In this document: piece after piece, positions 1-11,458 of the stretch | Numbering within the stretch: the stretch's first letter is position 1 | Layout of the letters: each line of letters starts with the position of its first letter | Source: Sialis fuliginosa | Taxonomy: Eukaryota > Arthropoda > Insecta > Megaloptera > Sialidae | Direction: 5' to 3' | NCBI GenBank assembly: GCA_961205875.1 | Contig: OY540817.1 | Span: 11,381,001 to 11,445,000 of the forward strand | Length of the DNA: 64,000 nt | Program-made: the position numbers and the translations under genes | The notes under the pieces: model-generated | The model's database searches: none | What the model was told of the DNA's origin: nothing | What the model saw: the letters and a program-made list of their open reading frames with translations, nothing else

Positions 1-690
1 ATATTTAAATTTCGCCCATTTCTAGAATCGTTTTTACTTTTGAACAATGCACATTATTGATAAAAATATAACCGGCAAAAATGTATTTTGTTTTCTTAGT
101 TTTTAATAAAGGCGAAGTTATAAAATATTAATTTCGTTGGATGTAGAAGAAAATAAAATAAAATTAGGAAAATGTTTTAAAACACGGATAGAAGGAAAAG
201 AGAAATGTTACAAATTAAGTTATGATATTTTTAAACAATTAATTATCATAATTAGAAATATTCATAAGTTTGCAGAACAAGGATAATATTTTCGGATATT
301 TATTTTAGGATCTCACAATTTTTAAAGGTATATGCAAACATATAATTCAAAAGAGACACGACAGAGGCCGAATTTAATTCGCTTATATTATCTTTGTATC
401 TTTTTTTAGTCATGACAGACAATGGCGTAACCAGAAAATTTTAATAGTGGAGGATTTATTTTTTTATTAATTTTGTTAATTCTGAAGAAAATATTTTTTA
501 TTGTTAGGTCATCAGAAAACTGTAATTTTCATACTCCACAAAAAGACTAAACTAAAATGAATATTACTTAGAATAAATTCGAACTAAATACGAAAAATAT
601 CCTGATTTCTCGGGCAATGATTTTGAAAAATCTACGAAAATTCCCCAAAAACAACAACATAGGTACATAATATAATACGTTTATATAAAA
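1..690. other. AT-rich intergenic DNA, no gene seen
   Basis: No open frame, splice-bounded exon or delimited repeat is supported here. A short stretch near 424-445 ('atggcgtaaccag') resembles transposon termini seen elsewhere in the window, but no partner end was found. Confidence 0.5.
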
Positions 691-691
691 C

Positions 692-896
692 TAGCTGGTA
701 CCCGCGACTTCGTCTGCATGGAATTTGTATTTTTGTATCTAATAAATTTTTTCGGGATACCTATAAAAAGTAGCCTATGTCTGTCCTCAGTATTAAAGCT
801 ATCTCCCTGCCAAATTTCATCAAAATCGGTTCAGCGGTTTAGCCGCGAAAAAGCCACAAACAGATAGAGTTACTTATTCGCATTTATAATATTAGT
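692..896. repeat. Interspersed repeat fragment, lepidopteran style
   Basis: The block opens with 'acccgcgacttcgtctgc' and runs through 'aaaatcggttcagcggttt' and a CAGA-like run to 'tataatattagta'. I know this combination as very common in butterfly and moth genomes. Related blocks occur at 13.9-14.2 kb and 51.96-52.4 kb. The element class is not assigned. Confidence 0.6.
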
Positions 897-1257
897 ACAT
901 TATGGATAGTATGGAAGTATGGATAACAATGATTTAAATTATGTAGTTTATGTCTGAACAAACGAAAAGTTATTTTATCTTTTATATGTATAATGATAAT
1001 TATTCATTTAATTAAAAAAATAGTCTGAGCTACTTATCTCGTTACATTTTTGAAAGAACAAAACCCAAATATATGTCAGTGAAATATGCACAATGTTTAT
1101 TTACTTCCGACCTCCGCAACGTTCACGCTATTCTTGAATCCGTGATAAAATGCTTTAAATATAATCGCGTAAACATATCCCATGAAACTGTAACAAAGAA
1201 AACACACACACACACACACGCAGATATAAATACAGAGTTAGGTATTTGAGTTGTTTA

Positions 1258-1292
1258 TGTCCGGTGTTATAAAAGAATTTGCTCAGCAAAAA
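1258..1292. mobile_element. Terminal fragment of the TGTCCGGTATTATAAA MITE family
   Basis: Starts TGTCCGGTGTTATAAAAG, one end of the family seen complete at 34,585-34,893. The other end is absent, so this is a broken copy. Confidence 0.5.
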
Positions 1293-1318
1293 AAAAGTTT
1301 TTAGAGCAGTGGTAAAGG

Positions 1319-1399
1319 GTCGATTACACTGAGCGAGTTTACAAGCAGCTTGTAAAAAAGCTGGCTTGTTAGCTTGTAAACTCGCTCAATGTAATCGAC
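1319..1399. repeat. 81-bp foldback with 28-bp arms
   Basis: Arms 1319-1346 and 1372-1399 are reverse complements with one mismatch (27 of 28), closing on 'gtcgattaca'. The 25-nt centre repeats the arm motif 'agcttgtaaa'. It lies directly beside a TTAA-flanked MITE. It could be a tiny MITE or a processed hairpin; no clear target duplication was seen. Confidence 0.75.
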
Positions 1400-1405
1400 G
1401 CTTAA

Positions 1406-1751
1406 TTGGGTCGTTTCAAAATTTGTTGCATATAAACCTAACCTAACTTGTTTCAGAAGATTTTTGTTAGTTACATTCAAACTTAGATAATGTTAGATAT
1501 TATTAAACATGTTTTATAAAAAGAAATAAATCGCACTTAAAATTACTTTTTTAAAGTAACATAGTGGTCAATAAAGGTAACAAAGTTGTCTTCTATATAA
1601 AGAAAAATGGAAAATTTTAAGTGGGGTTTATTTCTTTTTATAAAAGATGTTTAATAATACGGTGCTTTGTTTATTGATTTCAAAATATTATCTAATCAAT
1701 GTTTTTTCTTCTGGGACAAGTTTATCTGCAACGAATTTTGAAATTACCCAA
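1406..1751. mobile_element. TTAA-flanked MITE (piggyBac-like target site)
   Basis: The termini TTGGGTCGTTTCAAAATTTG and the inverted CAAATTTTGAAATTACCCAA-like end are bounded on both sides by TTAA (1402-1405 and 1752-1755). Inner inverted repeats (around 1518-1545 and 1615-1645) extend the foldback. TTAA duplication is typical of piggyBac-type transposition, but no transposase is present. Confidence 0.65.
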
Positions 1752-1774
1752 TTAATTAATATAATAATGTAGCT

Positions 1775-1856
1775 GCTCAAGGTATATAAAGACAAGGTAG
1801 TCTCATTATCTCCTTGACCAATCAGCGTTGGCGCGAGAATTGACGTCACCACGAAG
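1775..1856. promoter_or_regulatory. Cluster of promoter-like motifs
   Basis: Contains a TATA-like 'ggtatataaag' (1780-1790), a CCAAT box in 'gaccaatcagcg', an E2F-like 'ttggcgcgag' and a full CRE 'tgacgtca' within 80 bp. A 74-codon ATG frame (1876-2100, +) follows. The motif order (TATA upstream of CCAAT and CRE) does not fit a + strand promoter well, and the protein is not recognised. Treat it as a candidate only. Confidence 0.2.
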
Positions 1857-2079
1857 ACATATTCAAATGTTATAAATGTATAATAGAATATCAGTTACAA
1901 AAAAATCCTTTAGTTATTCTTGTTTTCGTATTTTTGATATTTCAACAACACATTCAATTGAAGAAATACAAATTCGACATTGCAAAATTATAAAAAGCTG
2001 TCAGAATCACATAACGTATTGCCAACTTAAGGATAGTAAAAATGACGCTACCCGAATAGACCAATTCTTGAAACATGGT

Positions 2080-2590
2080 TGTGTGTCTACTTTATTTTAA
2101 ATAACAATTTTCACTTTATTCTAAAAATACCACTTTTCTCTCAATTTTTCCCGTTTCTCCTGTATATTATATTTTTTCTGGTAAATGGTAAATTTTTAAA
2201 GAATACTGTAAGTTATTAAAAATTAATTTCTTAATTCTATCTCCGCAGAAAATCGATTTTTTGTTGAATTTAATATAAACCAATTTTTTAAATTGTTTGG
2301 ACGATTTTCTACGCAGATGGAATTTATAAATTAATTTAAAAAAAAACTATAGTCTTCTTTAAAAATTTTCCATTTACCAGATAAAATCATAATTAGTCTA
2401 TAGGAAAAAACGGGAAAAATTGAGAGAAAAGTAGTATTTTCAGAAAAACTTAAAAATCGCCATGCATATACGTATATATTTATAGCCTAAATATTGGTTA
2501 TCAACGCTGAATTTGCGGTTACCTTATTTTTTGGTCACAAAGATTTAGGGTGTTTCCTGTTAATATTTCAATATGAACGGACATATACAT
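2080..2590. mobile_element. Truncated copy of the 46.5 kb MITE family
   Basis: The right end ('tttgcggttaccttatttttt', then 'cctgttaatatttc' and 'gaacggaca') and an internal inverted pair ('acttttctctcaatttttcc' near 2130 against 'gggaaaaattgagagaaaag' near 2412) match the element at 46,487-47,043. The left terminal repeat is missing. Confidence 0.6.
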
Positions 2591-2594
2591 ACAT

Positions 2595-3750
2595 TACAAA
2601 CACTTGTCTAATTAACTCCAAAGATATAATCTAAACCTCGCATGGTGCCCGAATAATTGCTCTAAAAGTGTTAAGTGTGGTTATATTTTAAACAAAGCCA
2701 TGTAATCAGAAGCAGACAATTTATTTAATGATATACATTTGTTGTTATGTTTGGTGCAGGGTCAAATTACCTACTTACAATAAGAATTATAGCCCTCGAG
2801 TTTATGACAAACTGGCCTAAGAAAATATTTCACCTGCAGTTTTTTTATTGTCTAAATTGTTCCACTTTTTTACTTCCATGTTCCAAATAAAATTGAAGTA
2901 TTGTAATACCGTTGAAAAATCGTGTACGAGATATAAGATTCTGATTGTACTACCTATAAAACGTAAAGAAAAGTTATTTTCCGCATGGCGGCTGTGCATT
3001 TGTCAGTGTGGCTAGAAAAATAATTTTCTTTTGTTCGCGATAACTTCTGTAAAAATGCACCAATTAAAATTTTTTTTCTTGAAAAATGTGTATCTTAGTG
3101 AGGACTCGAGATCTATTGATTTCGGTGCGAATCGGATCTGGGGTTTTGGAAATATTCGAAATTTTTCACAATTTTTATGAGATTTGTAACACTTGTAGTT
3201 CAATCAAATCTGAGAGAGACGTATTTTTTATAATCTTCCAAATAATATTAAAAATTTTTTGTTATTGTTAAATAACACTACAAAAAAACATTACTTATTT
3301 AATTAAAATATTTTGATGATTTAGTTAGTTATTCAAAATACTCTTTTTTGTCTCCTACTTTGCACCCCCAGCTTATATTTTTGAGCATATATTAACAACT
3401 CGTAAGTATCTTAATACAAAATATTTTTTTCATTTTTTTTGCTTACTCGACAAAAATTGTTATCCCTTATAATTTAAAATTTTGGTGAATGTTATTATAC
3501 CTAAATACAAACTGTTTTGTTTGTATTGAAAAAATTTACAGTTCTTACTTTGGCCTTTATGAATCGCGCTATTTTAATTGTTTCTTCCGGTTTACCTCCT
3601 CAGTCTGATGGCTTATCATTTTTATAAATTTATTAAATTGATACCTACATACTTCTTCAGTTTTAAGTAAAAAAAAATTCTGGCAAATTTCATTGAACTT
3701 TTTCATATAAAAAATTATTAAAGAAATGGAAATTTAATATACATTAATCG
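2595..3750. other. AT-rich DNA without recognised gene
   Basis: Only short random frames occur, several of them on both strands over the same bases. No splice-bounded exon, terminal repeat or duplication was found. Confidence 0.45.
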
Positions 3751-3755
3751 GATTA

Positions 3756-5602
3756 TAGTACGTCTGGTACGTAAAAAAACCCTGCACTTTTTGATTGGGG
3801 TATGACACTTTCTGTGCCCATAGATAAGGTTAAAAGAATAATTTTCAGATAGGGAGCCACTTTAAAATCCGTGTAGAACACCATTATATCGGCTATTAAA
3901 AATGGCCCCCACCGTTTTTATTAAATTGGCTGTATCTCAGCTCCTAGTCATCTGATTTGAATTTTCTTTTATTTGTTTTAAAGTTCTTATTGAGAAGATT
4001 ATTTTTTGTCATTATACATTTTTCTCTAAATCTTAAGGGTTCCCCACAAATTTTTGAAAATCTGAAAATTTTACTTTTCTTACGAACTAAATTTATATGT
4101 AACTTTTTTATTGTGCCCAATATCATTTTTTTACTTCATATAAAAAAGAAAGACATTTTATTCTGCTTTCCAATGATAACAAGATAATACTGTTTTAATT
4201 AACAACTTCTTTGGAAAAAGCGTGTTAAACAAGAAAAATAGACTATTTTTGGATCATTCCATGTCATGTTTACCTTTTATCATATGAAATTTTATGTTGG
4301 GATCAATTTTCTCATATGGCATAGTTAAAAAATTGAAAAATCTGTCATGGATGTCACTGAACTTTCTTATACAATAAAAAAATGTACGTGTATCTACTAA
4401 TATAAAACAAATAATTTTGGCTTACTGATGACAGATATAAAAAAATTAATAGAACATAAACTATAGATAATAACGTTCTCTACATTTTTTGTTATGAACA
4501 TTTCATTCTGTCATGAACTTGTTCAAATAAAATGGAAAAAAATTAAAAATATAATTAAAAAGATTTTTTTTTTTAATTGGTAAGAGATACAAAAAAATTA
4601 ATGGAACATAAACTATAGAAAATAACATACTCTACAACTTTTATTTCAATGATTTATTTCTGCTTTAAACCATTTCAAATATAATTGAAAAAAACGATTA
4701 TAACCTCAAAAACTTTTTTTGGGAGAAATAACATAACATAAATTATAAATAATAATATTCTAAACAAATTTTTCTTTAAACATTTTCTTCCAACACGTAC
4801 CGTTTCAGAAATAATTCGAATAATTATAAAAATTACAGTAAACATCCGTTTCCGGTTTTAAAAAAATCAGGTTTTCTTTCTTAAAACAAATTAATCCTAA
4901 ATATAAAATTTTACCCCTCTATGTACTGTCATTTTTGAGTTACAGCGTTTACAGACAAACAGTTCCACACACAGACAGACAGACAGACATGATGATAAAA
5001 ATAGTCAGAATTGATTCAGGGAAGGTATAAATGGACATTTCCATCAAAATCTTGAATCCGAGAAACCAATACAGGTAAACTTGACATGGAATGATCCAAA
5101 AATAGTCTATTTTTCTTAGTTTAACACGCTATTTCCAAAGAAGTTGTTAATTAAAACAGTATTATCTTGTCATCAATGAAACGCAGAAAAAAATGTCTTT
5201 CTTTTTTATATGAGGTAAAAAAATGATATTGGGCACAATAAAAAAGTTACATAACAATTAAGTTTGTAAGAAAAGTGAAATCTTCAGATTTCGGAAAATT
5301 GTGGGGAACCCTTAGGATTTAGAGAAAAATGAATAATGATAAAAACTATTTTTTTTAATAAGAACTTTAAAATAAACAAAAGAAAATTGAAATCAGATGA
5401 TTAGGAGCTGAGATACAGCCAATTTAATAAAAACTGTGAGGGCCATCTTTAATAGCCGATATAATGGTGTTCTACACGGATTTTAAAGTGGCTCCCTATC
5501 TGAAAATGTTTCTTTTGACCTTATATATGACCACCGAAAGTGGCATACCCCAATCAAAAAGTGCAGCGTTTTAGCTTTATTTGCCACGAACCAGACGTAC
5601 TA
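3756..5602. mobile_element. 1.85 kb inverted-repeat element with ~0.5 kb arms, TTA target duplication
   Basis: The left arm (about 3756-4275) and right arm (about 5070-5602) are inverted copies of high similarity (roughly 85-90% by eye). The termini are TAGTACGTCTGGT and its complement. TTA stands immediately outside both ends (3753-3755 and 5603-5605), as expected for PIF/Harbinger-type insertion (TWA). The ~0.8 kb centre is AT-rich with a CAGA run near 4973. No transposase frame is visible, so it is a non-autonomous foldback element. If transcribed it would form a long hairpin RNA. Confidence 0.8.
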
Positions 5603-5882
5603 TTACCTTATTTTATGAAATGAATTATTTATCATTCTTCTCTTTGAGTAATAACAGTATTAAACATGTTTTAAATTAAAGTGTTCCTTAACTAACTACA
5701 AAAATTAAATATACACTTTATCGTTAGATTTACTTACGATTGCATATATTAAAAAAACAGATATTATCAAACATCTTATTTTAGTAATTACCTTGTAAAA
5801 TACGAAGCCACCCAACTGTAGTGAACATGTTTTAATTTTTTCTGTACTTATACTGCATCAAAAATACATGGGTGTATATTAT

Positions 5883-6085
5883 CTAGTGACTTGTAAGCAG
5901 GGGTGTACGAAAATTCAGTTTGCTAGAACTTCCCACTCTGATTTGAAAAATTCTATATAATTGCTTCTTCGCAATATCGAAGATATGAGAAGCTTTGTGA
6001 TCGTTTGAGAATGAGACAGAAAAATCGTTCTCCGATTTCAAAATTTTAACTTGATCTTTCCGATTCAGTTCAAGTATCCACATCA
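5883..6085 (-). repeat. Dispersed repeat R fragment
   Basis: Shares 'gcaatatcgaagat', 'gagaagctttgtgatcgttt' and 'ctccgatttcaaaatttta' with blocks at 18.4-18.7, 52.8-53.1 and 55.7-56.0 kb. The orientation is opposite to the 18.4 kb copy. Confidence 0.6.
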
Positions 6086-6227
6086 AAGGGGTTGTAACGA
6101 AAAAGGTTAGAACAATATTAGATATTCTTTATTACACTGTCACCGGACTTGTGTAAAATTTCAAATCATAACGACAATTATAAGTCATGTTAATAAAATC
6201 TTTGTAAAAAAATCCAGACGTGTAGGG

Positions 6228-6766
6228 CAGAACCGGCCTTAGAAAGTCTGGCGCCCTGAGCGAGATTTATTTTTTCGCCCTCTCTCCCCCTAAAAAAATG
6301 TTTAAATCATCGAAAATGTCAATTAAAATTGATAAATTAACAAGAATAGTTAATATCTGAGTTTGGCGCGATCCTACAGACCCCAACTTTTTTTTTAAAA
6401 CATAGCTTCTATCATTAACTTTAAGACTATCAAATGCCCTAAGACCGTCGAGACCTCCTTCCCCTATTATTAACAAATTAAAATTGATAAATTAACAAAT
6501 AAGTCGATATCTCAGCTAATACCTTATTAAAGGTTTTCTGGGTTGCTAAATAAGGATTTGTTAGTTAGCAGTTATTAAATAATCGATTTTTCTTGGATTT
6601 AAAATAAAAATTAACATTGTTTATATTTAGCTATATTTTTTAACAGATTGATAAAAAATTTAAAATTAAAAAAAAGTTTACTCAAAAATTACAGCCTGTA
6701 CATTGACTAGCACCAAAAAAGTCACTTATGCCCCATTGTGCGCCCCTCCCCCTAAAGCCGACGCTG
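6228..6766. mobile_element. hAT-type MITE with 8-bp duplication
   Basis: The element runs from CAGAACCGGCCTTAG to its inverted end CTAAAGCCGACGCTG. It is flanked by perfect 8-bp direct repeats GTGTAGGG (6220-6227 and 6767-6774), the hallmark of hAT insertion. A related left end is at about 51,700 and a fragment lies near 24,940. Confidence 0.8.
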
Positions 6767-6779
6767 GTGTAGGGGTGAA

Positions 6780-7920
6780 ACTGAGTCCAGATTTATAGGG
6801 ATATCATCCAGACTACTCATTTTTTTGTGGGCCTGTGTAATTAATCAAATTTTCTATATTTAAAAAAAGATTGGATATACATTTTTTTTCTCTTTTTTGG
6901 CTTTACTATAATTAGATGCAGCCAGTTATAACCGGACGAACACAAACTTCTCCCAACGTGGATGTCATATAGGAAGGGAATGTGGCCTGGGGTAATCAGG
7001 GCAGGTGACACTTATGAAACCCTTCGATTCACGGGGAGTTTTTTAAGGAGGATATAAAATATGTATTGTATTTCCACGATATGTGTTAATGTTCGACACG
7101 CTAGTTCTGAATCACGGTGTATAATAATAATTATATTATAAAATAATTTTATAAAGATTAATATGTTAAAATCTAATCTAGACATCCCTACTTAGTACAC
7201 ACACACATAGATGTAAATCTACATCTTCATCTACATCTACACTTACTAAAGGTAATCAGGAAGTTAGATATATAATTATGGTAATCACGGATTATATCAA
7301 ATTTAATTTAATTTAATTTGTAATACCTGTGAGATACCGTGGTTCGCAATTAACACAAGTCTTGCGCGTTCTCAACACTTGGCTTCATTAAAGAAGTCGG
7401 AATTATTCTTAAAATAATTTTATTCACCGAGAAAATTATACACTTGGTGCTGAAATGTAACACAATACAAATGCTGGAACTGTAATTAAAAATATATATA
7501 ATGGTGGAAAAGATCTTGTGAGAGGAAAATGTTTTATTTTTATTTGTCTTCAGGTTCCTGCAACTGTGGGTAGATTTGTTGTGATAAAAGACATGTCGGG
7601 TGGCGAATAATGGTACGGTTAAACTAATTAAAAATAACATTTAATGTTCAATTTATTGATAAAAGTGCCACAGGACTTTTTTATATGCTGTACTTATATT
7701 AAAAAGAAACATATTTTTAGTTAAATGATAAAAGATTGAGAAAATGAACGTGATATGAATTATAGATATTATATCATTTTTTTTATAATTTCAATAATAA
7801 TTCGAAATATACAAAAATTGATAAGATTTAATTATACATTTTTGGTTGTAATATTGTTTTCAAAAATATGAGATTTTCGTCGTGTGCCTCGTTTCAAAAA
7901 TATTTAAAAATTGACATGAA
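6780..7920. other. Gene-poor stretch with a GC-richer patch and microsatellite
   Basis: A distinctly GC-richer patch at about 6915-7045 holds a 40-codon open + frame ending at a TAA near 7060, with no similarity that I recognise. Simple CA/CATCTA-type repeats occur at about 7197-7245. Nothing else is supported. Confidence 0.4.
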
Positions 7921-8140
7921 AAGTATTTTGTACGGTCAGAGTCGCCAACTGTATTACAATAAGTTAAAGTATCACTGCTCGATACTATCACAGAATTAAC
8001 CAATACCGGAGATTACACTTTTTATATTTTTCTTTCTACTTGCAATTTTTCAACTACACAAATTAGCCTTTACAACTTTAAGTTTAATTTTTGGAACTGC
8101 AGAAACAAGCTACAACTACACACTAAAATAACCCCTTCAA
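7920..8140. repeat. Relics of MITE interiors
   Basis: 7925-8000 ('tattttgtacggtcagagtc', 'gccaactgtatt') matches the interior of the element at 47,698-47,994. 8035-8140 ('actacacaaattagc', 'gcagaaacaagctac') matches the interior of the hAT MITE at 48,221-48,673. Neither has its own ends here. Confidence 0.5.
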
Positions 8141-8275
8141 ACAAACATACATTCATTTATAGACTGCCAAAATCATAACCCCCCTATTGACGTCGCGTAG
8201 TCAGGTAATTAAGGCAGATAGAGAAATTTACATTTTGAAAAACCTAGCAAAAATAATTTGTCATTAGTAATCACT

Positions 8276-8795
8276 GAGTACGTTTACACAGCGCCGTTAT
8301 TCCGGTTTTATTATAACCGATGTAGTTAAACCGTTTCAAGTGGTGCTGTTTACACATACGAGAATAAGTGACGTCAGGTGGAATTATAATTCCGATTTGA
8401 AATACGCTATAAGTTCGATGATGTACCAACAAGAAATCTCAAAAATATTTCGTCTCTTTTATGTCCCACGAATCACGTTTCATTTGTTTTCCATCTCTTC
8501 GTCTCGGGTGTTTTAACCATATTTTAACTGACGACTCTTTTTCAAATATTAATGCGAAGTGCATTACGATGAAATCCCTATACTCCGTAGATACTTATAT
8601 TTTTTGAGGTTAGCTAAATAGGTGTCTATGTCCATGCCGTTTACGCATTTTTATTTCTGCTCTATTTCGGTTTACTTATGCTATTCCCGTAGACCGAGAG
8701 CCGAGAGGAATAGCATAACTAAACCTGATTAGTTATGTCGGGTGTAAAAAATTATTATATCGGTTATAGTAAAACGGCGCTGTGTAAACGTACTC
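8276..8795. mobile_element. 520-bp MITE with perfect 23-bp terminal repeats
   Basis: The ends are perfect 23-bp inverted repeats opening GAGTACGTTTACACAGCGCC. ACT stands immediately outside both ends (8273-8275 and 8796-8798), a possible 3-bp duplication. Internally a hairpin-forming block lies at about 8675-8720 ('atgctattcc' against 'ggaatagcat'). No coding potential is seen. The superfamily is not assigned; a 3-bp duplication would suit Harbinger-like elements, but the site is not TWA. Confidence 0.75.
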
Positions 8796-8999
8796 ACTTT
8801 TATTTAAGTATATTCTCATATTTCGGTAATGAGAAATAACAGTTATTAAGGGGCGTTAAAACAACAATATTATTATAAGATATTATTAAAATAGATGCAG
8901 GCGTACTTGACCATTTATTTACATAGGTGGATAGTTGTACGGCAGAAAATATATACAATAAACACTAGTATATCACATATTGTTCTGACAGTAGCATAA

Positions 9000-9210
9000 C
9001 GCAGATTTATAAAGCGTAGTCGAGTGCACGACCGCCGGAAGTGAGGAGAGCAATGCCATGATTGTTATTTATGTTTGTTACCGTGGAAACTGGCGCATGT
9101 TGCTATCCAGCCGCGAAACTGTTGCGCACGTGTGTGTGTGATAATTGTGTCAGTGGTACCTTTTCTTTTCGTTAAGATAAGATCCGTACAAAAGATATGA
9201 AGGTAGTGTG
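9000..9210 (+). promoter_or_regulatory. Candidate promoter or first exon with X-box
   Basis: This is a GC-richer island in AT-rich DNA. It carries an ETS-like 'ccggaagtg', an RFX X-box 'gttaccgtggaaac' (9077-9090, fits RYYNYY-N2-RRNRAC), 'tgcgca' and the E-box 'cacgtg'. A sequence 'gatatgaag|gtagtg' at about 9196-9207 could be a splice donor on the + strand. No downstream + strand exon was found, so this could start a non-coding RNA or a gene not recognised here. Confidence 0.3.
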
Positions 9211-9675
9211 TGTGTTCTTGAGAAATTAATTGAAAGTTTTTGATTTATTGCAAATGAAAATGTTTTGTTACATTTCGCAGCTTATTGTTTGGATAATTCG
9301 CATAAGAAGAGATTGTAGGAATGTAATATCATAATACCTATATTAATTAAATGAGTATGAAAGTTATTTATAAAGTAAGCAATTATATGTATATGTTTCA
9401 GTAGTGATTTTTATCTTTTGAATTTTAAATACTCATCTTTGGATACTCGAAATATGATTAAAGTTATCGTATTTATATTTTTTAGAAAATTTTACTTTCT
9501 AATTATTTACATATATTGATTATTTTTTCTAAATACAAGAAAATTATTTTTTACGGTTTTTATTTGTATTGAACATGTGGCGTGAAACAGAATCCGAAAT
9601 TTCATATTCAATAAATTTTTTTTCGAAACAATTGATTAAGAAACCATAAATACCTATAGTATTTTTAACAAATAA

Positions 9676-9850
9676 TGTCCGGTATTACAGACATTTACTA
9701 GCTTGCAAGCACTTTCAAATGAGGTATCAAACTTATATATTGACAGTTTTCTAGGAGTTTTTGATAGTTAGTTGCATCCATAATATTACTATGTGCATTC
9801 AACTATCTGTCAAAAACTCAACGATAAGTTTGATACCGCATTTGAAAGAA
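9676..9850. mobile_element. Partial TGTCCGGTATTA MITE with internal foldback
   Basis: Begins TGTCCGGTATTACAG after TAA. It then shows an inverted pair: 'tttcaaatgaggtatcaaac' (from 9714) against 'gtttgataccgcatttgaaa' (ending about 9847). The right terminal repeat is absent. Confidence 0.55.
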
Positions 9851-9900
9851 ATTTTATTAACATAAGATTTAATTATATTATACCTAAAATACCACATATA

Positions 9901-10148
9901 CCTTGAGTTGCATAAAGCGAAATTAACCACGATTAGTTAATCAGTTGTTTTCAAACCATGATTAATGTTAATTCTTAACTTAATCTCAATTTGTAAATGA
10001 ACAATTCACTAAATATTTTATATTATTTTTATTATTTTACCTTATAAAATTTATCATAACCATTATTGTTTTTTAGAATTGACGTAATAATGGTTTGAAA
10101 ACAACTGATTAACTAATCATGATTAATTTTGCTTTATGCAATCTAAGG
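9901..10148. mobile_element. MITE with ~55-bp inverted ends
   Basis: The ends CCTTGAGTTGCATAAAGC and GCTTTATGCAATCTAAGG are inverted. The similarity continues for over 50 bp inward ('gattagttaatcagttgttt' against 'aaacaactgattaactaatc'). ATA abuts both ends. The ~130-bp AT-rich centre has no frame. Confidence 0.75.
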
Positions 10149-11450
10149 ATAATATTGTAAAAGTATAAACACAATTTGTCAATATAATTTGACGAAAAAA
10201 TTACAGAACAAAAATATCAAATTTCAAAACATTATTGCAATAACGTAAAATTCCATGTGGTTTTTATCTTTTTTTATACAAAAATAAACGAACAATTTAT
10301 CACCATAAATGTTAATAACCTATGTCGTTGTACCTGTATACAATAAAATGCACACCGGATTCCAAACATTATGTTTTTAGATATAACGCTGACTCACGTA
10401 TTCAGAAGTAATCAATGGTTTTAAATAACAAAACTAAAATGTTTAGTGGAATTATAAAGTGGAACAAATACCAACAAAATGATTAAAATATTAACGTTGT
10501 TTTTGGAAATGAAATTTAATTTTTTGTATTTTGTAGGTATTGTTGATAAATTAGTATTGTGCGTAATTGGGATAGCAATTTTTTGGGATGATTTAATTAT
10601 AAATTTTATTGATAAACGGTAATTAATTAACAGTAAGATTTTCCAAAATTTCGTTAGTTATATGCATGAGGATTTCTTAAACGGTAAAAGATACAGATTC
10701 AATCAGTTAAATGAGACGAATTATTTATAAAGAAGGGGTAAGTATTACTATATCAAAAAATATTAATAATTCTTTAAATGGCTATAACTTTTTTGTCAAA
10801 GTAGATAGGTACTTTTGTTTGCGGTTTCTTAAAGCACCTTTTATGTAGAATTGATTATTGTATTTAGAATTTTTATATCACTTTTAGTTTCCGAGTTACA
10901 ACTCCTAACTTTAGTTTTTCTTATCGGCCACTTAGTTGGCTGTAGCATATTTGAACGTGTTTTTTACTCTTCTTTATATATTTTCCACCAATAGTTTCGA
11001 GATAAACGCAAATAAAAGTACCACATCAGCGTGCATTATTCTAGATTTTTTCTATATAACCTTTAGGGTCGATCCGAACTATCGAGCCAGTCTCGGTCCG
11101 GTTTCGCTCCAGTCAAATATTCAGTATAATAATACTGTATCAGAGCATGATTGGACACCGGGACCTGAGCGATACCTACAATGTGAATGATTTAATTATT
11201 TATTGTTTACTTATATTTGATCGGAGCGAGACCAGACTGTGATTCCTGGTCCATACTTCCATAGATGTAGTAATGTCCTAACTCTATTACAGGCGCACTT
11301 TTTTTACCCTTTTATCTCTTCTTGTGCAGCTATCGATACTCGATTCTCAACTACCTACTGTGCAGATTTAAGTATTCTCAACCGCACTCACTTTAAATTG
11401 CTATAACTCGGGTAATTTTTGGAAAATTTACAAGTTTAACCCCACAAATT
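10149..11450. other. AT-rich DNA with degenerate repeat pieces
   Basis: 'tgcatgaggatttcttaaac' (about 10,661) also occurs near 35,735, marking a dispersed repeat. A moderately GC-richer run at 11,065-11,260 has an 84-codon + frame without recognised similarity or coding features. No gene is called. Confidence 0.4.
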
Positions 11451-11458
11451 GTTCTTAA

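Noticed and set aside
4968-4990. CAGA microsatellites as evidence of genes or regulatory sites (also 18,575-18,608, 23,090-23,105, 55,868-55,922)
   Set aside because: They sit inside dispersed repeats of several families and carry no gene-specific information.
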